Shown here one piece after another: positions 1-10,349 of a stretch of 64,000 nucleotides of DNA (position 1 is the stretch's first letter; each line of letters begins with the position of its first letter). The notes under the pieces were generated by a model. That model had not been told where the DNA came from. It ran no database searches and saw only the letters and a list, made by a program, of their open reading frames with translations. Position numbers and translations under genes: made by a program. This DNA comes from Morella rubra (taxonomy: Eukaryota > Streptophyta > Magnoliopsida > Fagales > Myricaceae), in assembly GCA_003952965.2 (NCBI GenBank), contig CM025849.1, positions 28,644,408 to 28,708,407 on the forward strand, written 5' to 3'.

Positions 1-600
1 GTTCTCGACGGTCTGGACTAAGGTGGCCAGCAACACATCGCTGTTGGAGACGAGTTCCAAGTTTATCACCACATCGCTATTGGGGACGAGTTCTGAGTTC
101 ATCACCGAAGGTGGTTGATCGCTGTTAGGTATCTATGTAGAGGAAGTCATCTTGGAGAAGGGTGCGGACAGGATGGTCGAAGGGTGTTTTAGAGGAGGCT
201 TTGTTTTCAAGGATTCCCACAGACGGCGCCAAATGATGATGCCAAAATCACCAAGAGCCCGAGCCGATTAGACCTAAAAGGCAACAAGAGGAGGGGCAGC
301 GTTGGATGTGGAGACTCTGATGCCAAAGTTAGATCTTGAGAGAAAAGTTTAGTATGAAGAAGTAATTAAGCTTCAGAAAATATAAAGGTGTACCTGCTAT
401 TTATAAGAGAGGGTGTTAGAGTCCTAGGAAACGGTATAGGCTTCAGGACCTTGTCTTACCTAGAGTCCTAAAGCCTTTAGAGTCCGGGAGGAATTAGCTC
501 ATTGGGGGTCTAGAAGCCTGTGGCCTTGGGCGGAACTGCAGATGGGCAGTGCATTTCAATGGGCTGGGCGGTCATATTATGGCCCATTAGAAACCAAAAG
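1..600 (-). mobile_element. 5' end of an LTR retrotransposon, internal part leaves the window
   Basis: Read on the minus strand, positions 233-211 give TTTGGCGCCGTCTGTGGGAA, a motif found just inside the 5' LTR of many plant LTR elements. The LTR would therefore be the stretch from about 600 down to 245. A TATA-like TATAAATAG lies on the minus strand near 406-398. The reading frame from the ATG at 102 stays open to the window edge and holds a 12-residue direct repeat (NSELVPNSDVVI, then NLELVSNSDVLL), which could be the start of a gag-like or non-autonomous protein. The outer LTR end, the primer-binding site and the superfamily are not firmly placed. The element reads leftward, so its body lies outside the window. 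Confidence 0.5.
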
Positions 601-916
601 AATAGTAGTGTTCCAAAATTGTAAAATTGGAATGGTAAAATGATAAAACTCTGAAGAAAAGAATGGAATTAGTGTGGACTGTACTAGAAGGATATGCATA
701 TTTTTTTAATACTTAGCGAACCCAAATCATAAAGTTAGAGCGATAAAGTGATAAAACTATGAAGAAAAGAATGGAACTATGTACTGTACTAGAAGAATAT
801 GGTAGACATACTAGACAAGCATAAAGTTATAAAGAAATGGAGTTGATTAATTTTTATGGCCCTCTTTTTCTCTCTCTCAAAGTTTGAGCAAAATTGTACG
901 AAATAATTATCTAGCC
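601..916. other. intergenic, no feature seen
   Basis: AT-rich sequence with a short imperfect repeat (gataaaactctgaagaaaag near 640 and gataaaactatgaagaaaag near 750). No coding signal. Confidence 0.4.
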
Positions 917-1114
917 AACCTCCCAAAGTGCAGAAAATGTTTTACAAGTTCATGGCCTGGGTCTTAGTTCGTATTCTTTTTGTAAAGTTCTGAGTATTTC
1001 GGCTTCCAAAGGGATTCGTGTGGTGCTGTTGACTTGCCTGGAAATGGGTTTTCAGATATGTCCATGGTTGAGGTTGAGGTTGAGGGAAAGGGTCTCAGGG
1101 AGGCAGTTGGATGT
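917..1114 (+). pseudogene. AXR4 fragment, internally deleted
   Basis: The segment matches the AXR4 first exon located 16 kb downstream. Bases 917-935 correspond to the region around 16918-16935. The match then jumps to about 17200 and continues to about 17380. The jump removes roughly 270 bp at a short shared CAGAA/TGAAA stretch. The alpha/beta-hydrolase core around VHGLGLSSYSF and VDLPGNGFS is recognisable but frameshifted (GTGGTGCTG in place of GTGGTTGCTG) and mutated. The flanking bases after 1114 do not match AXR4. It is a non-functional duplicated scrap. No poly-A or target duplication shows how it arrived. Confidence 0.8.
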
Positions 1115-1893
1115 TCAATATTGTCACCTGCCATCCGTGGGGCGAACGGGTCATCCACAGTGGCTGAGACAACTGACAAGCCACCTACAGTTAGATTCTC
1201 AGACTCTAAAAAATTTTTGAATTAAAACCTTTTTACACTGAAATAAGAGAATAAACAAAAATGTTTTATTTCTTTTAAAATTTTAAGTTAAAAGATTACG
1301 TGTTTGTGATGTCCAACTATTCTAATCTCAAATGTCATATTTTGTATTTTTTTAATCTAACACCAACTTTTGAAAAGTAAAAATGATAATTATCACAAAT
1401 AATATAAGGGAAATTTGCTTTTTATCACTGAGTTTTGCACCCTTTTTCAGTTTTAGTCTACACTTTAGTGGGTCAAAAATTTAGTCCATGATCTTTACTC
1501 CCTTCAAAAATTTAGTCCTTCCGTTACCCTCCGTCTCTCTAGCTAACAAAGTCTTCGTACACATCAGCAACTCTCTCCATGTCAACATCCACTTTCCACA
1601 TCAGTAGGGCCATTTTATTTCATGCCCTAAACGACACACACACAGCTTAACTATCCACTAAATAGAACGCTGCATTTTGCACCCAACAAAAGTTTCCTCC
1701 ACAGTAGCTAAGTCTCTGCATTGGATCTCTGAGGCACGCCGAAACTCATGGCATGTTCTCCTTGACACAACGCTTTTGGTTTTTGGCGAGTACACTCTGT
1801 TCTCACAAGTATAATATTCACTCATATCTATATATTTTTTTATGTATTGATTAGAACTAGTCATTATTAACATAACATTCAGAATTTTTTTTT
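1115..1893. other. intergenic with one arm of a foldback-type repeat
   Basis: From about 1408 the text (tttgctttttatcactgag ... tttagtcc ... ccgtctctctagctaac) resembles the arm of a Mutator-like foldback MITE, but no matching second arm was found. Positions 1115-1220 are GC-richer and unassigned; their minus strand has a short open frame with no recognised family. Confidence 0.3.
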
Positions 1894-2210
1894 AAGGGGA
1901 AACATTACTTTAAGCCCTCTAATTACCAATATAATTTCAAATAGGAGTCTAAACTACCACTTGTGACACATTTGGCCAACTAACTAACAAATTTCATCAA
2001 TTTGTGCTTTAAAAAAGATCCAACAATCAAACTCGTGCCACGTGTGTTGTGAATGAGCCACGTGGCCTGATTTTGACCCTCGGATTTTATTTCAATGTGC
2101 AATTTGATTAATTGTGTAAGTTAAACGACTCAATGTGTCAAGATTGATAGTTTAAACCTCTATTTGAAATTGTATTAATAGTTAGAAGGCTCAAAGTGAC
2201 TTTTCTCTAA
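1894..2210. mobile_element. foldback MITE (long inverted repeats)
   Basis: The left arm begins AAGGGGAAACATTACTTTAA. The right arm, reverse-complemented, begins TTAGAGAAAAGTCACTTTGA. The two arms then stay parallel for about 100 bp (for example AATTTCAAATAGGAGTCTAA against AATTTCAAATAGAGGTTTAA). The centre holds two CCACGTG boxes. There is no coding capacity. The long arms and absence of genes fit Mutator-like foldback MITEs. A target duplication was not resolved. Confidence 0.7.
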
Positions 2211-2695
2211 TTTTTTAGTCAACATTCTTGTCTATATACCTTTACACATACAATAATTTCTGTTTATGGCTTTTATGTATAATGAATTGACTTCCTATAC
2301 AAATTAATAATGAAATTGAAAGCGTGTTTTCTTGATATATAGAAACCTTTTTTTTTTTTTTTTTTTGCTAACCTTGATATATAGAAACTAAATTGTGCTT
2401 TGTTTATGTGAATATCAGGGTAATTTTGTATTTTCTCATGTTCATGTTCAGCGTGGACCGCGGTTGCGTGGAAAAAGAAAATAGAGTGTCAATTTGACGA
2501 GGTGGAGAAACCATGGACTACGACCATTTTGACATGCGGAGAAATAGGAGACTTCCCTCTGACATCCATCCTGATTCCATAACATCACGCTTGAATGAAT
2601 TATCGGAGATATACCAAGTCCCCAGAATGGTCGCAGACCAACCACCCTAAAGTCCTTTTGGCATTTGGGAAGATTGAGGTGGAACAAAGAAGCCT
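2211..2695. other. upstream region of the PPR pseudogene
   Basis: It contains a poly-T run at 2348-2366 and GC-richer sequence from 2450. A 46-codon plus-strand ORF starting at 2512 has no recognised family. This is the presumed promoter and leader of the former PPR gene. No clear TATA box was assigned. Confidence 0.3.
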
Positions 2696-2763
2696 ATGAA
2701 GAAACACTACAACTCCCTTCTCTTTGTGTTTGATAAATGCAGAACAATGACTGAGTTGAAACA

Positions 2764-2771
2764 ATTGCATG
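2764..2771. repeat. 8-bp target site duplication, left copy (ATTGCATG)
   Basis: ATTGCATG directly precedes the element at 2772 and recurs exactly at 4126-4133 directly after it. Eight bases is the diagnostic target duplication length of hAT transposons. Confidence 0.9.
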
Positions 2772-4125
2772 CAGGGGCGGAACTACTCAGGGACAATGGG
2801 AGGCAGCCGCCCCCCATCGCCCTGAGAAATCCTTTTTTTTTTCTTTTTTTTTTTTTTTTTTTTTTATGTCTTTAGCCCAGTCCGTCCATTTCTATGTTAA
2901 ACGACTACTTTCCCCTCCTATTTCTTCTTTGTCGACCCCCTGCCCCCCTCAATTTCTTCTTCGACAACTTCTAGCCTTCCATCGTTTGCCTCTCTCTCCC
3001 TTCCCTCCCTCTCCAAACTCTCTATGCATAGGCAGCCATGATGTTTTTCAATTGATTTTCCAGTGGTGGCGCCGAAGCTCTGAAGGGGTTGTTCTCTGTA
3101 ACAAGGGATTCATGTGAGAGGACAGATGAGAGGATCTAAGGAAGATGAGTTACTGGGCGGTGGGCTCCACGAAGTTATTGTGTTTTTTAAGGCTTTCTTT
3201 TGTTTGTGAATACAAGAAACGGAAATTAACAATGGAAAAAAAAAACGCTTGTTCACAACAAATATGAAAAAAACGCCCTCTTTTATGCTAGAAACAGGGT
3301 TTTTAATCAATTGACTCTAACTATATTTTTTTCACATATTTTTTAGTCTCTTAAATAAATCAATTAACGATTTGAAGTGTAACAAATTGTTCTGTTGTCT
3401 TAATGGTACAACATTTGAAATATGAGAATACTATTTTGGCTTCTAACCACGCCAGAAGTTTATGTTTTAATTTTTTTAAGTCTTCAAATATGGAGCTAAG
3501 TACACAGTCCAAATTTACATGTTGTAGTGAATTTATTCTGGACAGACCGTTATAGTTAAATTATTAGATAAAACTAGTGTTGGGGCGTTATAGTAGAGGG
3601 ACATGTGGAGGACAGATGCAATTAACTTTTGTTTCTTATTAGTTTTGGTTTGAAATTTGTAGTTTGCTTTTTTCTTACTAGTTTTGGATTTCATTAGTTT
3701 AGATTTTATTATCTGTGATCAATAGACCAAAAGAAAAAAAAAAAAAAATTGAGCCAAGTGGGTAAAATGCTAAAAAAATGACCCAATATAAATACAAGTT
3801 AACCTGAAACCACCACCGCTAAAGGTCAGTTTTTTCCCTTAACGGTGTAGGTGTAGGTGGTCAATATTTAAAAACCGACCTATCCGGTGTAGGTGCCGGT
3901 TTAAGCAAACTATAAAATTAGATTGATGAATTTTGTTTGTTTTGTTTAATTTAGATAATAAATAAGTAAATAGTATATACGTGTATTTCAATATTTTTAG
4001 TTCTTAAGTTTTGATATTTTAACTCTAAGGTATTTTTTTACATTACTTAGTGAAAAAAAAAAAATTTTTATCATTTTTCCTTAAGAGTTCGACCCCCTTT
4101 GATTGGATTTCTGGTTCCACCACTG
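2772..4125. mobile_element. non-autonomous hAT element inside the PPR gene
   Basis: The left end reads CAGGGGCGGAACTA. The right end, reverse-complemented, reads CAGTGGTGGAACCA, an imperfect terminal inverted repeat. The 1354-bp body has poly-T tracts and no transposase. A perfect ATTGCATG duplication flanks it. The ends belong to the same CAGTGGCGGA type as the elements at 34210 and 48290. The clean target duplication suggests a fairly recent insertion. Mobility would need a transposase supplied from elsewhere. Confidence 0.88.
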
Positions 4126-4133
4126 ATTGCATG
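4126..4133. repeat. 8-bp target site duplication, right copy (ATTGCATG)
   Basis: Exact repeat of 2764-2771; it lies within the codons for QLHG of the PPR gene. Confidence 0.9.
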
Positions 4134-5753
4134 GGCTCATGATCACTACATCAGTTATCAAAAATGTAATCCCCCTGAGCAGGCTTATTGATTTTTGCAC
4201 AACTGACGAAGCTGGAGACCTGAATTGTTCTAATTTACTCTTTAACCAAATTGAAGAGCCAAGTCTATACATTTGGAACTCTATGATTAAAGGCTACTCT
4301 AACAGCAACAACCCAGATGAGGCATTGCATATGTACAGAGAAATGCAGCAAAGAGGTTACTCGCCGGATCATTTTACGTTCCCGCTTGTGCTCAAAGCAT
4401 GCTCGGCAGTTGCTGATCTAAATTATGGAAAGTCCGTCCACCATCGGATTCTGAAAACTGGGTTTGAATTTGATGTGTACACGTCTTGCGCTTTACTCAA
4501 TATTATGTTTCTTGTGCAGATATTGCAGCAGGATTAGAAGTGTTTGATTTTATTCCCAAGTGGAATGTGGTGGCTTGGACTTGTTTGATTGATGGGTATG
4601 TTAACAACGGTTGGCCTAGTAAGGCCATAGAGTTGTTTAGAGACATGCAGTTGTGGAATGTAGAGCCTAATGAGATTACTTTCGTCAATGTTTTAGTTGC
4701 CTGTGCTCATAATGAGATGTAGAGACTGGAAAATGGGTTCACAGTCGTGTCCACCAACTAGGATATGATCCTTTTGAATCTGATTTCGATTTCAATGTGA
4801 TTTTAGCAACTGCCATTATAGACATGTACGCAAAATGTGGCAGCTTGAGATACGCAAGGAACCTGTTCAATAAAATGCCTCAAAAAAATTTGGTTGCTTG
4901 GAATTCCATGATTGGTGCGTGTAATCAGTACGGCAGGTTTGAGGAGGCGCTAGTTCTGTTCTTTGATTTGCTGATTGGTGGGTTTCAGCCGGATACAGCT
5001 ACCTTTTTGAGTGTTATAGGTTCCTGTGCTCATTTGGGGGCTCTGGCATTGGGACAAAGTATTCATGGATGTTTATTGAAGACCAATATCAGCGAGGATA
5101 TTGCTATTGGAACTGCCCTGGTGGACATGTACGCCAAAACTGGGGATGCGACAAGTTCTCAGCAGATCTTTTGCAAATTGCAAAAGAAAGATGTGATGGC
5201 ATGGACTAGCATGATCACCGGTTTTGCTATGCGCGGACATGGAGAGGAAGCGCTAAGTACTTTCAAGAGAATGCAAGAGGATGCTACGGTTGTCCCTGAC
5301 GAGATCACTTACATTGGGGTTTTGTGTGCTTGTAGCCATCTCGGAATGATTGAAGAAGGTCAGAGACACTTCAACTCAATGGCAGATGTTTACGGCATAG
5401 AGCCAAGAGTAGAGCACTATGGTTGCATGGTTGATCTCTTGAGTCGAGCAGGCCACTTTGAAGAGGCAGAGAGATTAGTGAAGAAAATGCCAATTGAACC
5501 AAACATTGCCATATGGGGTGCTCTTTTGAATGGTTGTAAGATTCATGAAAATGTGAATCTAGCTGACCAAGTGAGACGCCGCATAACAGAGTTGGAACCT
5601 CAGGGTAGCGGAGTTTATGTTCTTCTGTCTAATATATATGCTGGGGTGGGTAAATGGCAAGAAGTGAAGCTTGCTAGAGAGTTGATGGCGCAAAGAAGGA
5701 TATCAAAAACTTGGGGGCATAGTGCAATTGAATTGAGATTGTTGAGTTCGTAG

Positions 5754-7234
5754 GAAATCATATCTTCAGGGAAACACATATTGTGAATGTCCTTTTTCTT
5801 TCTTCTTTTGTTTCTTTTTTCAGTTTCTTTAGAAACCGTAATATTAGGCTGTGTTGAAAAAAGCAAACAATGGGCTTTTATCAATGAAATCGTAATATTA
5901 GGCTGTGTAGTTTGTAAGATACCAACAATCGCACCTTTTCTATCATATTGTTCACCTTCGTCTGTGGTCTCAACGTAATTTCCGTTCTCGGTTCTGGAAA
6001 TTTTAGTTCTGTTCTAGTATTTACTAAAAGGAAAATGAAACAAACAAATAAAATTGTATTCCGGTGAGTACCGGAACGGAACCGGAATTGATCATTCCAA
6101 TTTCATCCGTCCCGATACCCAACCCTATATTTAAAATATCTTAGTTTCACTAAACAATAAGCTGTAGTCTCTCAATGGAAACAGACATAGAGAGAGTTAC
6201 TCTGTCATTTCAATTTCAAAGCTAAGAATCATGTCAAAACAGAGATTTTGTGAGATTCTTTAGTTTCTAAAATGTGATTAATACTTTCTTAGGATAAATA
6301 CATTTTAACTCATTTACTATAAAGGGATATGACGTATTACACATTCAACAATCAAAGTGTACTCTCGTCATAATTAGATAGAAATTAAAATTATTTTACT
6401 TGAAATGATGATAACACCCTTGATACTTTAATGAATTCACGACAATACACTTGGGAAGCATCCTATTATCCACAATCCACCGAATCCTTATCCCCTTTCA
6501 CAGCGGGAAAGACCAACCAATATATTTTTATTGATCCATCTCCAGTTATTTGATGCGTTCTCTATAATTGGCTACTATTTGCTGTAATTCCAAATTTGCT
6601 TATTAAAACAAAAAGGGAACAAACTGGAGGAAGTGGTCATCAAGTTGAAGAATTGTACATAAGCGTCATTTATCATTTTGTTTCGCCAGGTAGATAAATA
6701 ACTAGGACCAGTAAATACGATTCCATAGTCATCGCCATTGTTATATTCAATCTACATATATATGACCCCAAAAAAAAAATGCATGTACAAATGGGAAAGT
6801 TGTTAGATAGAGAAAGTATACACCTTAGTATATGATTCATCACGTAAGCCAATGACTCAAGAATTCTAGCTTATAGACAGAGATCATGAGGGTTCTTGAG
6901 GGGAAAGAAAACGCTAGAGAAAGGGTCAATTTGTCATCTCCAAAGTGAAAAGGGACCAAAATTAGTAGTCTTTGATTTAAGTGAAGTGTAACAAATGGAC
7001 ATGGCCCAATTTGTTCCGAAACGCATGTTTGCAGGTAGCCTACAAGGCAGACGTACGTCCCCTATTTTAGCAAACCTTGCACACATCTCCGCCCATTCCA
7101 GAACCTTAAACGCGGGGAAAGTAGGAAACCAATGATGGAGTATTACTGGGAGTTTTATTTACAACACTTTCTTTATTAATTGATGATCGCTTCTTTTTTT
7201 AATTCGCATTTAGTGAAGTACGGTCAATTTTTAT
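5754..7234. other. intergenic; possible hAT-terminus remnant near 6055-6126
   Basis: The stretch from about 6055 (ccggtgagtaccggaacgg) to 6126 reads on the minus strand as TAGGGTTGGGTATCGGGACG, a form seen at ends of Ac-like hAT MITEs. A matching left end around 5975 is only suggestive. The rest is AT-rich with no gene seen. Confidence 0.3.
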
Positions 7235-8088
7235 TAAGGGTTAATTACACTTTGCATCTACGTGGTTTGGAAATCTTGACATTTTATAGTTTACACCCTA
7301 TACCTTCAATTTTGACACATTTCACCCATGTAATTCTGACTTACTTTGATTTACCTTCTGTCAATTTATCCGTTATTTCGAACGAAAAAATCAATCTTGT
7401 GCAAAACACATGTAGAACACGTGGGTGCAAAATGCTTGAAAAATAAATAAAAAAAAAAAAGATGAAAAGTGCAATTAATCCTTTTTGAATATCGAGAATA
7501 AAATGGGTAAGTGAGCCATATACAGAACAAGTGATTAAGATTTCTGTTCATTTTAACTTATAAATAAACGGCATGATACAAATCAAAGAAATTCAAAACC
7601 ACGTGAATGAAATGTGTCGAAATTAAAGGTTAAATACACTTTGCCCCCTTATTTTTGGGGTCATTTACACTTTGCACCCCGATGTATTATTTTTGACACA
7701 TTAGACCCCTTAACTTACATATTTTTTTATTTTGGACCCCATACATTGCCGTTAATTTAGACGGATTCTGTCAAAACGTGGGGTGCAATGTGTAAATACC
7801 CCAAAGATAAGGGGCAATGTGTAAATACCCCTAAAGATAAAAGGGCAATGTGTAAAAATTTTGACAGAATCCGTCTAAATTAACGGGCAATTTGGGTACG
7901 GGGTCCAAATTGAAAAAATGTGTAAGTTAAGGGTCCAATGTGTCAAAAATAATACATCAGAGTATAAAGTGTAAATGACCCTAAAGATAAAGGGAACAAA
8001 ATATATTTAACTCTAAAATTAAAAGAACGAAGTAAAAAGTGTTAAATTCTTAAACCGCGTGGGTCATGCAAAGGGTAATTAAACCTTT
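7235..8088. mobile_element. outer foldback MITE, interrupted by an inner one
   Basis: The left arm starts AAGGGTTAATTACACTTTGC. The right end, reverse-complemented, starts AAGGTTTAATTACCCTTTGC, and both continue into an ACGTGG/CACGCGG-type match. There is no coding capacity. The right part is split by the inner element at 7628-8015. This kind of element folds into a long hairpin if transcribed and is a typical source of small RNAs. Confidence 0.65.
7628..8015. mobile_element. inner foldback MITE nested in the 7235-8088 element
   Basis: Two arms of about 180 bp are near-perfect inverted copies. The left arm has GACGGATTCTGTCAAAA near 7760-7776 and the right arm has TTTTGACAGAATCCGTC near 7859-7875. 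The centre holds about three copies of a unit containing AAGATAAGGGGCAATGTGTA. AAATTAAA flanks both ends (7620-7627 and 8016-8023), compatible with the 8-9 bp target duplication of Mutator-like elements. The high arm identity suggests a young insertion. Confidence 0.75.
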
Positions 8089-8188
8089 TATTAATTAATA
8101 ATGGGCTTCTTCACCACTGGATTTGCTGTGTCTTTGGCCCGTGCCCTTTTTGGTGGTGTGCAAAAGAAGCATGCTATTGTTTGCTATA

Positions 8189-9535
8189 TTTTTTTTTCTT
8201 TTTTTTTTTTATCAACACTACGAAAACTTTATCAAAGCCTCAGAAAACCCAAACTAGGGATCAGTCCTAACATAATAAACCTACTGAAAAATGCTCATGA
8301 ACATCGGAGTGGCTTCAAAACAAAATCACAGAAGCAGCCCATCGAGCAAGTAGGTGCGCTTCCTCGTTAGCATCACGGTAAACAAAAGAAAAGGAACAAG
8401 ATACAAAAGAAGATGCCAACCTAACAATATCACCTATACGCCCATGACATCTCCAATTCTTCTGTTCCGGAAACTGCCGAAAAGCCTCTATCCCCAGAAG
8501 CCAGTCGCCCTCCATAACTAACCGAGAAAGACCACAACGAAGTGCCTCTTGAAGGCCTAACTGAGCTGCACAGATCTCACCTTCTTCAGGATCCACCGTA
8601 GAAAATTTTTCAACGCAGGCTCCCACAATCAAACCTTCATGGTTTTTAATCACTGCTGCCCCCCACTGAAAATTCCTCCCTCACAGCAACATCAAAGTTT
8701 ACTTTAAAAAACCCATCAGCAGGAGGATCCCATCGAGAAGGCTTAGAAATTACCTTCTTATGGTGCCACGTAGCCACATGTTCTCCCCATATCCTAGGCA
8801 CTTTAGAAACCAATTGCATCACATCAAGATGAGCCTCGTGGTGAACAATCTGGTTCCTAGTCCACCATATAATATCTCATGCAACCAGTGCATATAATTG
8901 AAAACTCTGATGATCCTCCTTCAGTAATCCATTAAGTAAAGAAGGGTCCAAAATAATCAACAACCATTCTGACAAAAGCTTATCAGAAAAAACTTGAATA
9001 TCCAAAGCCCATGGAGATTAACAAGATGGGTCGAGTCCACCTCTTCATTGCACAGGACACATTGCAACTCATCATTCTCTCTACTGCCCAATCGATCTGC
9101 AATAGCGTCCTTAGATGGGATGGCTGCCCAAAACAACTTCCACAAACCTACTTTCAATCTCTCATGCACCTGTAGCTTTCAAAGTTTAGCCCACCACTTC
9201 GACCCAATAGGAGACAAGGGAACATTTTTCTGCCGCACCACCTCCCTGTACATAGACTTCACAGTGAAACGTCCAGATTTCTCTAAAGGCCAAATCATTT
9301 GATCCTCACAAGATTCACCTCCCAAATGGATTTTTATAATGGCTTCAGCTTGTTCAAGAGGAAAAATATTTCAAATGAGACTTCGGTTCCACTGTCAAGT
9401 ATCCTGGACAATCAAATCAGCCACCTTATCAACATCCCCGCAGCTAAAATCTCCCTATTAAGAACTGGTTTGTACCTGGAAGCAAAGGAATCCATGGTTT
9501 GCGACAAGTTTCTGTTTACCATAAGCTTCTAGTTA
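8189..9535 (-). mobile_element. 5'-truncated, decayed LINE (L1-type)
   Basis: The minus strand carries the end of a LINE ORF2. A zinc-binding segment (WPLEKSGRFTVKSMY, then LKVGLWKLFWAAIPSK and CVLCNEEVDSTHLV) lies at about 9300-9010. An RNase H-like domain follows at 8653-8315 (MEGDWLLGIEAFRQ ... FVYRDANEEAHLLARWA). Frame breaks include a TGA in the zinc-binding domain (WWAKL-stop-KLQVHERLK) and several stops near 9370-9450. A T-rich tract at 8189-8211 on the plus strand is the poly-A tail of the minus-strand element. The 5' part is missing, as usual for LINE copies. Confidence 0.8.
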
Positions 9536-10349
9536 GCATATTGCAGTTAAGATACATATGTGCGACAAATTCAAATTCTACGAGATTAAAATCCAAGTCA
9601 TTGTAGGCTACTTGACATCAGTATATTTTCTTCTTGTTGTTAAATATTCTATATATCTAATCTCGTATATTTGAATGTACTGATACATTATATATTGAGT
9701 CACTACAAGGACAGAAGATAAACTGCTTAATCATATTTGCTCAACTTCTTCCAGGAAAGAGAGTGAGGCCAACGGGGACAAGAATCAACCATGCATCAAG
9801 AAGAAAATGGACGTTGGAATGTGACAGAACGGTGACGGTTGGCGTGGTACTATCACCTCGTTTGAGCTCTGAAGGAATTCATTTTACAGGATCGGAATTC
9901 TCTATAATTTTTTACTTGAATTATACCGTACAATCCGAACAGAAAATTGCAAAAGATCATGATCTCATTTCACAAGAGAAGAGTACAAGCGTTCAACAAT
10001 ATCAGGCCTCTAAGGCCGACTACAATCAACAGGCCACAGGGGCACGCAGGCCCATTAATTTATCAATTTTTTAGGCCTCAAGGGCAACATTCCAATAGGC
10101 CTTTGAAGATCAAAACCTAACTGATCACCACAAGGGCCTCATACAACAGGGTCAAAAGCCTAACAAACCTAACTTAGGTCTACAAACCCAGTCTAAACCA
10201 TAGCCACACCGCAAAGGACGGTTTTAGATGCCGAAGTAGGAGGTGATCGAGTACCTTGATCCAGCTTACTCAGATGGTAACCGCACTAGCACCAAAAGAG
10301 ATGAGTGCACATGAGTGGTCCCCCGCAAGATGGCAAGGAGAAGCACATG
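9536..10349. other. intergenic, possible older LINE or transposon sequence
   Basis: GC-richer sequence from 9960 with repeated gcc-tca-aggc motifs. It continues across the hAT insertion into 14607-14690. On the minus strand it resembles a retroelement 3' tail, but no domain is recognisable. No gene was called. Confidence 0.3.
10342..10349. repeat. hAT target site duplication, left (AGCACATG)
   Basis: It matches AGCGCATG at 14599-14606 in seven of eight bases. Confidence 0.75.

Larger units (their letters stand above)
2696..5753 (+). pseudogene. PLS-class PPR protein (MEF19-like), disrupted by hAT insertion and frameshifts
   Basis: The frame opens at ATG 2696 (MKKHYNSLLFVFDKC) and runs into a hAT element at 2772. 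It resumes at 4126 with the same codons, so removing the element and one target copy restores LKQLHGLMITTSV. Downstream are repeated PPR units (WNSMIKGYSN, WTCLIDGYVN, WNSMIGACNQYGRFEEAL, WTSMITGFAMRGHGEEAL) and an E-type C-terminus (GALLNGCKIHENV, YVLLSNIYAGVGKWQEV), with no DYW domain. Two further breaks are single-base frameshifts near 4500 (LLN then YVSCADI) and near 4716 (just before VETGKWVHSR). By remembered similarity the closest family member is Arabidopsis MEF19, a mitochondrial C-to-U RNA editing factor; such proteins bind RNA in organelles. The identity is inference. The gene looks dead unless the frameshifts are sequencing errors and the element can excise. Confidence 0.85.

Noticed and set aside
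7600..8050. Repeated short units (AAAGATAAGGGGCAATGTGTAA) that could suggest a CRISPR array
   Set aside because: Units are adjacent without unique spacers, lie in the loop of an inverted repeat, and the genome is a plant.
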